Origin: Luteimonas chenhongjianii
GTDB taxonomy: Bacteria > Pseudomonadota > Gammaproteobacteria > Xanthomonadales > Xanthomonadaceae
DNA length: 64,000 nucleotides
Assembly (NCBI RefSeq): GCF_002327105.1
Contig: NZ_CP023406.1
Location: 2,108,001 to 2,172,000, forward strand
Direction of reading: 5' to 3'
The notes beneath the pieces are model-generated. The model saw only the letters and a program-made list of their open reading frames with translations, did no database searches and had not been told where the DNA came from. Position numbers and translations under genes: made by a program. How positions within the stretch are numbered: position 1 is the first letter of the stretch; each line of letters begins with the position of its first letter. This document shows positions 37,555 through 45,211 of the stretch, in pieces.

Positions 37555-38340
37555 TCAGACGTTGTTGTTGAGGTAGCCGAGCATCGAATCGGTCGTCGAG
37601 ATCGCCTTGGCGTTCATCTCGTAGGCGCGCTGGGTTTCGATCATGCTCACCAGCTCCTCGACCACGTTGACGTTGCTGCCTTCCAGCGCGCCCTGCTCGA
37701 GCAGGCCCAGGCCGTTGAGCCCGGGCGTGCCGCTCTGCGCGGGGCCGGAGGCGGTGGTCTCGAGATACAGGTTCTCGCCGCGCGCCTGCAGGCCGGCGGG
37801 ATTGATGAAGTCGGTGATGGTCAGCGAGCCGATCTCCAGCGCCTGGGCTTCACCGGCGATCTGCACGGTGATCGTGCCGTCCTTGCCGATGGTCACCGCC
37901 TGCGCGCCCTCGGGCACCTGGATGCCCGGCTGCACCGGAAAGCCGCTGCTGGTGACCAGTTCGCCCTGGGCATTGATCTGGAAGCTGCCGTCGCGGGTAT
38001 AGGCCGGCGTGCCGTCGGGCATCAGCACCTCGAAGAAGCCGCGGCCGTTGACCATGACGTCGAGCGCGCGGCCGGTCTGCTGCGGGTTGCCCTGCTGGAA
38101 ATCCTTGGACGTGGACACCACGCGCACGCCGGTGCCGAGCTGCAGGCCGGTCGGCAGCTGCGTCTGCGCGGAACTCGAGCCGCCGGGCTGGCGCACCTGC
38201 TGGTAGAGCAGGTCCTCGAAGTTGGCGCGGTCGCGCTTGAAGCCGGTGGTATTGGTATTGGCGAGATTGTTCGACACGACCGACATGCGCGTCTGCTGCG
38301 CATCCAGTCCGGTCTTCGCCACCCACAGCGCCTGGTTCAT
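37555..38340 (-). CDS. flgG: FlgG, distal rod protein
   Basis: FlgG makes up the distal rod. It is 261 residues from ATG 38340, exactly the family length. It begins MNQALWVAKTGLDAQQTRMS with the rod signature VSNNLANTNTTGFKRDRANF and ends VSMIETQRAYEMNAKAISTT followed by the rod-family C-terminal helix. The frame is open upstream to 38688, but no conservation extends there, and the sigma-54 promoter at 38388 lies inside that part. The gene starts a new unit separated from flgF by 408 bases. Confidence 0.97.
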   Translation of the reverse strand: MNQALWVAKTGLDAQQTRMSVVSNNLANTNTTGFKRDRANFEDLLYQQVRQPGGSSSAQTQLPTGLQLGTGVRVVSTSKDFQQGNPQQTGRALDVMVNGRGFFEVLMPDGTPAYTRDGSFQINAQGELVTSSGFPVQPGIQVPEGAQAVTIGKDGTITVQIAGEAQALEIGSLTITDFINPAGLQARGENLYLETTASGPAQSGTPGLNGLGLLEQGALEGSNVNVVEELVSMIETQRAYEMNAKAISTTDSMLGYLNNNV

Positions 38341-38387
38341 CGGTCCTTCCTCGGTGCGGGCGCCTGTGCGCCTGTCGGATATGCAGA

Positions 38388-38403
38388 TGCAATCGGCGTG
38401 CCA
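38388..38403 (-). promoter_or_regulatory. sigma-54 promoter for flgG-flgL
   Basis: Minus-strand TGGCAC-GCCGA-TTGCA is a full sigma-54 consensus match with the preferred G after the GGCAC. The predicted start is near 38377, 37 bases before the flgG ATG. The rest of the 408-base flgF-flgG gap shows no gene; a GGCAC-N4-TTGC half-match at 38502-38516 has the wrong spacing. Confidence 0.85.
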
Positions 38404-38748
38404 GAAGCGCTCGGGTGGTTCGATCGCGGCCGCGAGACGGGACTTGGTGGGGATCTGCAGCCGGGCAGGCTCAGGCATTGCTGCGATGCTGGCCTCACGG
38501 GGCAACGTCGTGCCGATCGGCAAACGGGCGGCGCGCACCGCGGCTGACAGGGGCGTTGGGTTTCGGACGTCAACGACCGCGTAGGTGCACGCGGGCCCAT
38601 GGGAAGGCAGCGAGCGCGCCGACCATTCGGACGGGTGGCGCAGATGGCACGCGGTCCGGCCGAAAACCATTCCGTCGGTGATCCGCACGGGTCTCCGGGA
38701 ACGTCGCGGCGACGCGCGACGATCGCCCGGGGCAGGAGTCCGAGACGA

Positions 38749-39498
38749 TCAGCCGCCCAGGCGCAACAGGCTGTTGGCGGACTGGGCGTTCTCGTCGCCG
38801 CGACTGATCAGCTTGACCTGCATCTCGAACTGGCGCTGCAGCTGGATCATCTGCACCAGCGCACCGGCCGCGTCGACATTGCTGGCCTCGAGGGTGCCGG
38901 TGGCCATGACCTCGCCCGGCGCCTGCGCGAACGGCTGCTCGGGCGTGGTGTTGCGCATCAGGCCATCGAGGCCGCGTGCCAGCCGGTCGGGCGCGGCTTC
39001 CACGACGCGCAGCCGGCCGATCACCGCCATCGTCTTCGGGCCTTCGCCGAGCGGGATGATCGAGACCGTGCCGTCATGACCGATGTCGAGCGCCTGATGG
39101 GGCGGCAGCGCGAACGGCTGACCGTTCTCGTCGACCAGCGGGTGACCGCCGCCGGTGACCAGCTGGCCGTTGGGGGTCAGCGACAGATTCCCGGCGCGGG
39201 TATAGGCCTCGCCCCCGTCCGGGGACTGCACGGCCAGCCAGCGGTCCGGGCGCATCGACACGTCGAGTGGATTGCCGGTCACGCGTTGCGCCCCGACGCG
39301 ACTGTTGAAGCCCTGGTCGACATGCATCGCGTCGATGCGCGAGGCGTGCGTCCCGCCCGGTACCCGGTAGGACACCGTATTCGCCAGCGCCGCCTTGAAG
39401 CCGGCGGTGTCGGCATTCGCCAGGTTGTGCGAGGCCGTGCCCTGCGCCTGCAGCGTGGCGCGGGCGCCGGTCATCGCGACGTAGAGGGCCTTGTCCAT
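38749..39498 (-). CDS. flgF: FlgF, proximal rod protein
   Basis: FlgF is a proximal rod subunit. It is 249 residues. It starts MDKALYVAMTGARATLQAQG with SHNLANADTAGFKAALANTV, and its C-terminal helix is AGALVQMIQLQRQFEMQVKL, as in the rod/hook family. It is the last gene before the 408-base gap and starts 95 bases after flgE. No promoter match is seen in that 95-base gap. Confidence 0.96.
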   Translation of the reverse strand: MDKALYVAMTGARATLQAQGTASHNLANADTAGFKAALANTVSYRVPGGTHASRIDAMHVDQGFNSRVGAQRVTGNPLDVSMRPDRWLAVQSPDGGEAYTRAGNLSLTPNGQLVTGGGHPLVDENGQPFALPPHQALDIGHDGTVSIIPLGEGPKTMAVIGRLRVVEAAPDRLARGLDGLMRNTTPEQPFAQAPGEVMATGTLEASNVDAAGALVQMIQLQRQFEMQVKLISRGDENAQSANSLLRLGG

Positions 39499-39593
39499 GG
39501 GAGCGGGAAATCCGGATGCGGGAAGAAAGAACCGGACGCGCGGACCGGACGCCTAGGGAACGCCCGGTGCCGCGCGCCGGCTGGCTGGGGTCA

Positions 39594-40817
39594 TCAACGG
39601 ATGTTGATGACGGTCTGGGTGACCTGGTCCTGGGTCGAAATCATCTGCGCATTGGCCTGGAAGTTGCGCTGGGCCACGATCATGTTGACCAGCTGCTCGG
39701 TCAGGTCGACCGTCGACGACTCCAGCGCGCCGGCCTGGATCTGACCGAAGTCCGAACTGTCCGGCGCACCGGTGCGACCCGCGCCGGAGCTGTGGGTCTC
39801 GGCCCACACATTGTTGCCCTGGGGCTGCAGCCCCTGCGGGTTGACGAAGGTCGTCAGTGCGATCTGGCCCAGCGCGGCATCGGCGCCATTCGAATAGCGC
39901 GCGAACACCACGCCGTCGGCGGAGATGCTGATCTCGTTGAGCTTGCCGGCGGCGTAGCCGTCCTGACGCGTGTCGCGCAGCTGGAAGCGGTCGCCGTACT
40001 GGGTGGTCCCGGCCAGATCGAGATCCAGCTCCATCACGCCCGCGCCGTTGGCCGGGGTGAACGGGTCGAGGGCGATGCGGCCGTCGGGGGGCGTAAGCAG
40101 GGCACCGCTGTCGGAGAACTGCAGGGTAGTGGGTGCGCCCACGCTTTCGCCATCGACATAGCTGTGCACCTGCCATTCGTTCGGATTGGCGGTCTTGACC
40201 AGATAGGAGGTCTGCACATGGCCTACGCCCAGCGTATCGAAGACGGTGATGCCGCCGGTCGACGCGTTGTAGCTGTTGGGTTCGGCCGGGTCGAAGCTCG
40301 TCATCGTCGGCGGCTGCGCGGTGCCGGGCAGGGTGAACATCAGGTTGACGCGGCTGCTGGGGCGCGGCGGGCTGTCGGTGGTCAGCAACTGCAGATCACC
40401 CACCCGGCCGACATCGAAGCCCTCGCCGTCGGCACGGGGCTGGTAGACCTGCAGACGTGCGCCCTCGGGCGTGCCGACGAAGCCCTGCGCATCGGTCTGG
40501 AAGTTGCCGGCGCGGCTGTAGACGCGTGCGCCGTTCTTGTTGAGCGTGAAAAAGCCTTCGCCATCGACGGCCATGTCCAGGCTGCGCCCGGTGGGATCGA
40601 TGTTGCCCTGCGAGAACTGCTGGGCCACGTTGCTGAGCTTCACGCCCGAGCCGATCGCATTGCGCGCCAGGCCGTAGGAGCTGTTGGAGAACAGGTCCGC
40701 AAACTCCGCACGCGATTCCTTGAAGCCCGTGGTGTTGACGTTGGCGATGTTGTTGGCGGTGACGTTGAGATTGGCGTTGGCCGCGTTGATGCCGGACAGC
40801 GAGGTATTGAAGCTCAT
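39594..40817 (-). CDS. flgE: FlgE, flagellar hook protein
   Basis: FlgE is the hook subunit. It is 407 residues from ATG 40817. The N-terminus is MSFNTSLSGINAANANLNVT with the family motif NNIANVNTTGFKESRAEFAD. The conserved DMAVDGEGFFTLNKNGARVY and C-terminal SSTVDLTEQLVNMIVAQRNF are present, with a variable middle part exposed on the hook surface. It lies 50 bases after flgD. Confidence 0.97.
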   Translation of the reverse strand: MSFNTSLSGINAANANLNVTANNIANVNTTGFKESRAEFADLFSNSSYGLARNAIGSGVKLSNVAQQFSQGNIDPTGRSLDMAVDGEGFFTLNKNGARVYSRAGNFQTDAQGFVGTPEGARLQVYQPRADGEGFDVGRVGDLQLLTTDSPPRPSSRVNLMFTLPGTAQPPTMTSFDPAEPNSYNASTGGITVFDTLGVGHVQTSYLVKTANPNEWQVHSYVDGESVGAPTTLQFSDSGALLTPPDGRIALDPFTPANGAGVMELDLDLAGTTQYGDRFQLRDTRQDGYAAGKLNEISISADGVVFARYSNGADAALGQIALTTFVNPQGLQPQGNNVWAETHSSGAGRTGAPDSSDFGQIQAGALESSTVDLTEQLVNMIVAQRNFQANAQMISTQDQVTQTVINIR

Positions 40818-40867
40818 GGCGGACTCCGTGAGGTCGTGCGCGAAAAAAGCGGGAAGGGGCGGGCGGC

Positions 40868-41536
40868 TCAGCCGACGCGCAGAACGTGGGCGAGCGGGGC
40901 GGTGCCGAGGCCTTCGAGGTCGAGGTAGAGCCCGTCCGAGCCCACCGAGACGCTCTGCACCTTGCCGCGCACGTAGGTGCCGAGGCTGGTCGCCGTCCCG
41001 GTCTCGGTGACGTGTCTGGCGGTGATGCCGTAGGCGCCGGGCGGCAGTTTTTCGCCGGCGGTATTGGTGCCGTCCCATTCGAACGCCACCTCGCCGGCGG
41101 CCTTGGCAGGCACGGTGAACTGGCGCACCGGCAAGCCGTTGGGGTCGGTGATTTCGAAGGTGACCATGCCCGACGAGGGCGCGGCCACGATGCCGCCGGC
41201 CTCGCCGCCATCGGGCAGTGCGAGCTTGGCGGACGGCAGCAGCACCTCGCGGCCGACCATCGTCGCGCCGCGCAGCAGCTGGTCGGTCGCCATCGAGCCG
41301 GCGAAACCATTGACGGTCGCGTTGAGGCCCTCGATGCCCTGCACGGTGGAGAACTGCGCCAGCTGGCCGAGGAACGCGCTGTTCTCCATCGGCTTGAGCG
41401 GGTCCTGGTGCTTGAGCTGTTCGGTCATCAGGCGCAGGAAATCGGCTTGGCCCAGGGACTCGGCCTTCTTGTCGGCGGCCTTCGGCGCGCCGGCAATGCC
41501 GAGGCTGCTGTAGATGTCGTTGGCGATCGTGCTCAT
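40868..41536 (-). CDS. flgD: FlgD, hook cap / scaffolding protein
   Basis: FlgD caps the growing hook and is lost when the hook is complete. It is 222 residues. The N-terminal cap region is well conserved (LGQADFLRLMTEQLKHQDPL, KPMENSAFLGQLAQFSTVQG). The FlgD Ig-like and tudor-like domains follow (VPAKAAGEVAFEWDGTNTAG). It lies 31 bases after flgC. Confidence 0.96.
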   Translation of the reverse strand: MSTIANDIYSSLGIAGAPKAADKKAESLGQADFLRLMTEQLKHQDPLKPMENSAFLGQLAQFSTVQGIEGLNATVNGFAGSMATDQLLRGATMVGREVLLPSAKLALPDGGEAGGIVAAPSSGMVTFEITDPNGLPVRQFTVPAKAAGEVAFEWDGTNTAGEKLPPGAYGITARHVTETGTATSLGTYVRGKVQSVSVGSDGLYLDLEGLGTAPLAHVLRVG

Positions 41537-41567
41537 CGGCGGATGCTCGGGGAATGGGGCGGAGGGC

Positions 41568-41975
41568 CTAGCGGCCCATCGTCAGGGTGGCCATCGCCAG
41601 TTCCTTGGCGGTATTGAGCATCTCCACGCCGGCCTGGTAGCTGCGCGAGGCGGAGATCATGTTGACCATCTGCGAGACCGGATCGACGTCCGGCGCGTAG
41701 ACGTAGCCCTGTTCGTCGGCCAGCGGATGGCCCGGCTCGTAACGCTGGACCGGCGGGGTGTCGCGCTCGACGATGCCCGCCACCTGCACGTTGGTCAGCG
41801 ACGGATCGCTGCCATGGGCGGTGGCCCGGAACACGGCCTCGAGCGGTCGGTAGACCTGATCGGGCGAGCCGGCGACCGAGTCGGCATTGGCCAGGTTGCT
41901 GGCCAGCGTACTCAGGCGCACCGACTGCGCCTGCAGGGCGGAGCCGGCGACGTCGAAGATCGGCAGATTGCTCAT
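41568..41975 (-). CDS. flgC: FlgC, proximal rod protein
   Basis: FlgC is a proximal rod subunit. It is 135 residues, the usual length. It begins MSNLPIFDVAGSALQAQSVR with the rod signature LASNLANADSVAGSPDQVYR. The conserved YVYAPDVDPVSQMVNMISAS and SYQAGVEMLNTAKELAMATL end the protein. It starts 3 bases after flgB. Confidence 0.97.
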   Translation of the reverse strand: MSNLPIFDVAGSALQAQSVRLSTLASNLANADSVAGSPDQVYRPLEAVFRATAHGSDPSLTNVQVAGIVERDTPPVQRYEPGHPLADEQGYVYAPDVDPVSQMVNMISASRSYQAGVEMLNTAKELAMATLTMGR

Positions 41976-41978
41976 GGC

Positions 41979-42383
41979 TTACTGTCCCGTGATGGCGGTC
42001 AGGAGGGTGCGGACCTTCGACTCGAGGAAGCTCAGCGATGCGCGGTACTCGAGCGCGGCGCGGCCGTAGGCGGCCCGCTCTGCGTCGGGATCGACGGTAT
42101 TGCCGTCGAGACTGCCCTGGCTGGCGATGCGCGCCATTTCGAAGGGTTGCAACGTGTCGAAGCCCGACAGCGGAATCCGGTTGCCCTGTTCGCGTGCCGT
42201 TGCGTTGCCCGCCTCGCGGACCCGCGCGGCGCTGGCGAGGGCGGCGTTGAAATCCAGGTCACGTGCCTGGTAGCCGGGAGTGTCCGCGTTCGCCAGATTG
42301 CTGGCGATCAGCTTCATGCGCTGCTCGCGCAACGGCAGAGCGTCGGCCTGCAGCCCGAGATAGGACGAGATCGGATTGGACAT
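41979..42383 (-). CDS. flgB: FlgB, proximal rod protein
   Basis: FlgB is a proximal rod subunit and the first gene of the flgB-C-D-E-F string. The product from ATG 42383 is 134 residues (MSNPISSYLGLQADALPLRE) with the rod motif LIASNLANADTPGYQARDLD and the C-terminal helix AALEYRASLSFLESKVRTLL. The open frame extends upstream to 42497, but that part carries the promoter and is not conserved. Confidence 0.96.
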   Translation of the reverse strand: MSNPISSYLGLQADALPLREQRMKLIASNLANADTPGYQARDLDFNAALASAARVREAGNATAREQGNRIPLSGFDTLQPFEMARIASQGSLDGNTVDPDAERAAYGRAALEYRASLSFLESKVRTLLTAITGQ

Positions 42384-42415
42384 CGGCGCCTCCGGCAAAC
42401 CTGTGCCGGGACAGC

Positions 42416-42431
42416 TGCAAGCGGCGTGCCA
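42416..42431 (-). promoter_or_regulatory. sigma-54 promoter for flgB-flgF
   Basis: Minus-strand TGGCAC-GCCGC-TTGCA is a full sigma-54 match. The predicted start is near 42405, 22 bases before the flgB ATG. An imperfect palindrome, CCGGCAAACCTGTGCCGG (42392-42409), overlaps the start and nearly repeats the spacer of the fliD sigma-28 site. The remaining part of the 289-base gap to cheV shows no gene. Confidence 0.87.
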
Positions 42432-42672
42432 GAACGCGCTGCGGCGGGCACGAGGCGCGACCGGATTCGGACGTTGCGCGCGGATGCGCAGCGGCACGTA
42501 GCACGGCGGCAGGCCACGTCCACAGTCGCTGCGGCGGTTCGTCCGGTGCGTCGTCGCGACCCCGTTCGCGGCGGCTCCGCGCGCGTAGGGCGGGAGCCAG
42601 GCGTGCCGCGGTTCGGTCAGGCGACAGGTCCTGCGCCGGGCTGGCGCTGCCGGAGGCCTTGCCCGCCGGTGC

Positions 42673-43635
42673 TCAGGCGTTCGCGACCAGACGCCCGCCG
42701 GCGGCCTCGGCCACGGCGTTCAGGCGTTTGAGCACCTCGTCGGCCAGGTCGTGGGGGCTGTACTTGGCGACGAACGCGTCGGCGCCCACGCTCTGCACCA
42801 TCGAGGTATTGAACACGCCCGACAAGGACGTGTGCAGCAGCACGAACAGGTCCGACAGGCCCGGGTGTCGACGGATTTCCGTCGTCAGCGTGTAGCCATC
42901 CATCGCCGGCATTTCGATGTCCGACACCACCAGGGCGTAGCGCTGCGACGGCGGCTCGCCGGCCGCGTGCAGCTGCAGGAGGTGGTCGAGCGCCTGGCGC
43001 CCGTCCGAGAGCAGGGTGACGCCGACGCCGAGCTGGTCGAGCACGCTGCGGATCTGCTGGCGCGCGACACGGGAGTCATCGACCACCAGTACCTGCATCG
43101 GCGGCGCGCCCTCGGGCAGCGCGTATTCGGAGGACAGGTCGGCGTCCATGCGTGCCTGGGAGATGTCCGCCAGCACGCTTTCCACGTCGATGACCTGGAT
43201 CAGTTCGCCCTGGAAACGGGTCACCGCGGTCAGATATCCGCCATCGGCACCGAGATCGGGGGGCGGCAGGATGTCCTCGACCGCGATGTTGACGATGCGC
43301 TCGACGTCGCTGACCAGGAAACCCTGCACCGAGCGGTTGAACTCGGTCACCACCAGGTAGCCGGGCAGGTCGTCCTGGGCGCGCTCGGGATGGCCGATTC
43401 CCAGGCCGAGATCGAGCACGGGCACGCTGCGTCCGCGCACGTCGGCCACGCCGGCGAACTGCAACGGCAGGCCCGGTACCTGGAACAGGTTGGGCCGGCG
43501 CAGCACTTCCTGCACCTTGAACACGTTGACGCCAAAAACCTGGCGCCCGCCGAGGCGGAACAGCAGCAGCGCCAGCCGGTTGTGGCCGGCGAGACGGGTG
43601 CGTTGGTCGATGCGGTCGAGCAGATCCTGCGACAT
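42673..43635 (-). CDS. cheV: CheV, CheW-receiver chemotaxis coupling protein
   Basis: CheV couples chemoreceptors to CheA through a CheW domain and is tuned by phosphorylation of its receiver domain. It is 320 residues from ATG 43635. The CheW-like domain is about 18-160 (LALLLFRLGGRQVFGVNVFK, VADVRGRSVPVLDLGLGIG). The receiver domain is about 180-305, with phosphoacceptor Asp239 in VVSDIEMPAMDGY and the conserved Lys in AFVAKYSPHD. A sigma-28 promoter at 43644-43669 stands so close that the message would be almost leaderless. It is divergent from flgA. Confidence 0.95.
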   Translation of the reverse strand: MSQDLLDRIDQRTRLAGHNRLALLLFRLGGRQVFGVNVFKVQEVLRRPNLFQVPGLPLQFAGVADVRGRSVPVLDLGLGIGHPERAQDDLPGYLVVTEFNRSVQGFLVSDVERIVNIAVEDILPPPDLGADGGYLTAVTRFQGELIQVIDVESVLADISQARMDADLSSEYALPEGAPPMQVLVVDDSRVARQQIRSVLDQLGVGVTLLSDGRQALDHLLQLHAAGEPPSQRYALVVSDIEMPAMDGYTLTTEIRRHPGLSDLFVLLHTSLSGVFNTSMVQSVGADAFVAKYSPHDLADEVLKRLNAVAEAAGGRLVANA

Positions 43636-43643
43636 GGTCCCGG

Positions 43644-43669
43644 TATCGGCGCCACGGCCGCGCACTTGA
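43644..43669 (-). promoter_or_regulatory. sigma-28 promoter for cheV
   Basis: TCAA-N15-GCCGATA on the minus strand. The -10-type element ends 8 bases before the cheV ATG, so RNA would start within about two bases of the start codon. Confidence 0.7.
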
Positions 43670-43725
43670 GGGTGGCCCGATCAACCGCCGCGCGGTCCGC
43701 CCGTCGCGGCGTGCGGCAAGCCGCC

Positions 43726-43741
43726 CGGCACGGGACTTGCA
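43726..43741 (+). promoter_or_regulatory. sigma-54 promoter for flgA
   Basis: CGGCAC-GGGAC-TTGCA matches the sigma-54 consensus with one change at the first base. The predicted start is near 43752, 21 bases before the flgA ATG. Confidence 0.75.
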
Positions 43742-43772
43742 CCAGTGCCGGCATCCCGTACCGGACCGCCCC

Positions 43773-44459
43773 ATGCTCCTTCCGCTGCCCACCCTCATTG
43801 CATGGCGCCGACTGGCAGTCCGCCTCGCCGTGGGCGCGCTGCTCGCGGCCTGGGGCGCCAGCGCCGTGGCCAATCCCTTCCAGCCGGTGGAATCGATCCG
43901 CGCCGCCGCGCTGTCGACCGCGGAAGCGGGCGAAGAGGCGGACGCGAGCCTCGACCCGGCGCTGCGGATGCCGCGCTGCGCGCAAGCGCTGCAGGCCCGG
44001 CGGACCGGCGCCGCCACCGTGGAAGTGGCCTGCCCGGAAGGCTGGCGTCTGTTCGTGCCGCTGCGCGTGCGCCGCCAGCAGAGCGTCCTGGTGCTGTCGC
44101 GCAGCGTCGCTGCAGGCGAGGCGATCACGGCCGATACCTTCATGACCCAGCAGCGCGATGCCACCCGCATCGCCGGCGCGGCGATCGCCGATCCGGCAGA
44201 AGCGATCGGCCGCAGCGCCCGGCGCACCCTGGTGGCCGGCAGCGTGCTGACCGCTGGAGACCTGGTGACGCCGCGCCTGGTGCGGCGGGGCGATACCATC
44301 GCCCTGGTGTCGAGCCAGGGCGGGATCGAAGTGCGGATGGCGGGGCGGGCGCTGGCCGATGCCGGGGTTCGCGAGCGCGTCAGCGTCGAGAACCTCAGCT
44401 CGCGCAGAGTGGTGCAGGGAACCGTCGACGAGGCCGGCGACGTGCGGGTCGGGCGTTGA
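43773..44459 (+). CDS. flgA: FlgA, P-ring assembly chaperone
   Basis: FlgA is a periplasmic chaperone for FlgI polymerisation. The product from ATG 43773 is 228 residues with a signal peptide (RRLAVRLAVGALLAAWGASA followed by VANPFQ). The conserved pattern RLFVPLRVRRQQSVLVLSRS and the SAF-type segment (VAAGEAITADTFMTQQRDAT, LVTPRLVRRGDTIALVSSQG) are clear. The C-terminal EVRMAGRALADAGVRERVSV matches the family end. It is followed by flgM and flgN on the same strand, though flgM has its own promoter. Confidence 0.95.
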   Translation: MLLPLPTLIAWRRLAVRLAVGALLAAWGASAVANPFQPVESIRAAALSTAEAGEEADASLDPALRMPRCAQALQARRTGAATVEVACPEGWRLFVPLRVRRQQSVLVLSRSVAAGEAITADTFMTQQRDATRIAGAAIADPAEAIGRSARRTLVAGSVLTAGDLVTPRLVRRGDTIALVSSQGGIEVRMAGRALADAGVRERVSVENLSSRRVVQGTVDEAGDVRVGR

Positions 44460-44479
44460 AGCCGTGGTCACATTGCCCC

Positions 44480-44505
44480 TCAAGCTTCTCCCGATCCGGC
44501 CGATA
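44480..44505 (+). promoter_or_regulatory. sigma-28 promoter for flgM-flgN
   Basis: TCAAGCTT, then GCCGATACC, with 15 bases between TCAA and GCCG. The predicted start is near 44513, about 37 bases before the flgM ATG, which has a GGAG ribosome site 6-8 bases upstream. It is the cleanest sigma-28 match in the window. Confidence 0.85.
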
Positions 44506-44549
44506 CCGGCCATGACCCCATACAAGACCCTCGTGTCAGGAGCTCCGAC

Positions 44550-44861
44550 ATGACCAACAGGATCGAAGGCACCGCCGCCCCCGTGAGTCGCGCCCTGGCT
44601 GCCGTCGGCACCGCCCAGGCCGGCCGCGCAGGCGAGTCGCGCGCCAGGCCGATCGAGGCTGCCGCCGCCGCGGACAGCCTGCGCCTGACCGGCGAAGCCA
44701 CCGGGCTGCAGACCCTCCAGCGCGACCTCGCCACGAAGCCCGCATTCGACGAAGCCCGCGTCCAGGCCCTGCGCGAGTCGATCGCGTCGGGCAGCTACAA
44801 GGTCGATGCCGAGGCCATCGCCTCGCGCATGCTCGACCTGGACGCCCGGCTGGCCGGCTGA
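44550..44861 (+). CDS. flgM: FlgM, anti-sigma-28 factor
   Basis: FlgM binds and blocks FliA until it is secreted through the completed hook. It is 103 residues. The N-terminal half is disordered-looking and Ala/Arg-rich, and the C-terminal sigma-binding region is recognisable (LQTLQRDLATKPAFDEARVQ, ALRESIASGSYKVDAEAIAS, RMLDLD). The stop codon overlaps the flgN ATG by one base. A sigma-28 promoter upstream gives the usual autoregulated loop. Confidence 0.93.
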   Translation: MTNRIEGTAAPVSRALAAVGTAQAGRAGESRARPIEAAAAADSLRLTGEATGLQTLQRDLATKPAFDEARVQALRESIASGSYKVDAEAIASRMLDLDARLAG

Positions 44862-45196
44862 TGTCCGACCCTCAGGCCAGCCTGGAACGTCTCGCGGCCG
44901 CGCTGTCGGCCGAGCGCGAGGCGCTGATCGGTCACGACGTGGACGCGCTGATGCGCTCCACGCGCGACAAGATCGTCGCCCTGCGCGAGCTGGAAACCTA
45001 TCCCAGCGGCGAACTGTCGGGCCCGCTTGCCGAACTGGCCGAGTTCAACCGGGCCAACGGCGCGCTGCTGGCGCGGCGCCGGCGCGAGGTCAACTGGGCC
45101 TTGCGCCACCTCGGGCGGATGGAAAGCGCCCCGGCCTACGACGCCAGCGGCCGGGCCGAGACTGCCCGCCGTCCGCGCGAGCTGGCGGTCGCCTGA
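44861..45196 (+). CDS. flgN: FlgN, chaperone for FlgK and FlgL
   Basis: FlgN is a cytoplasmic chaperone for the hook-associated proteins. It is 111 residues and mainly helical: LERLAAALSAEREALIGHDV, DALMRSTRDKIVALRELETY, LAEFNRANGALLARRRREVN. This spacing and the immediate position after flgM are typical of the family. Sequence conservation in FlgN is weak, so the name rests on size, helices and order. Confidence 0.9.
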   Translation: MSDPQASLERLAAALSAEREALIGHDVDALMRSTRDKIVALRELETYPSGELSGPLAELAEFNRANGALLARRRREVNWALRHLGRMESAPAYDASGRAETARRPRELAVA

Positions 45197-45211
45197 GCCC
45201 GGCTTAGAATC

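Noticed and set aside
38414..38430. T-loop-like GGTTCGATC suggesting a tRNA
   Set aside because: No acceptor stem, anticodon arm or CCA-compatible end could be found around it.
38502..38516. GGCAC-N4-TTGC sequence in the flgF-flgG gap
   Set aside because: Same wrong spacing; it lies about 115 bases from a perfect site.
38341..38688. N-terminal extension of the flgG frame by 116 codons
   Set aside because: FlgG proteins start at the MNQALWVAKTG position, and a full sigma-54 promoter lies inside the extension.
42393..42408. Second sigma-54-like GGCAC...TTGC sequence before flgB
   Set aside because: The spacer is 4 rather than 5 bases; sigma-54 is strict about this spacing. The full match at 42416-42431 is preferred.
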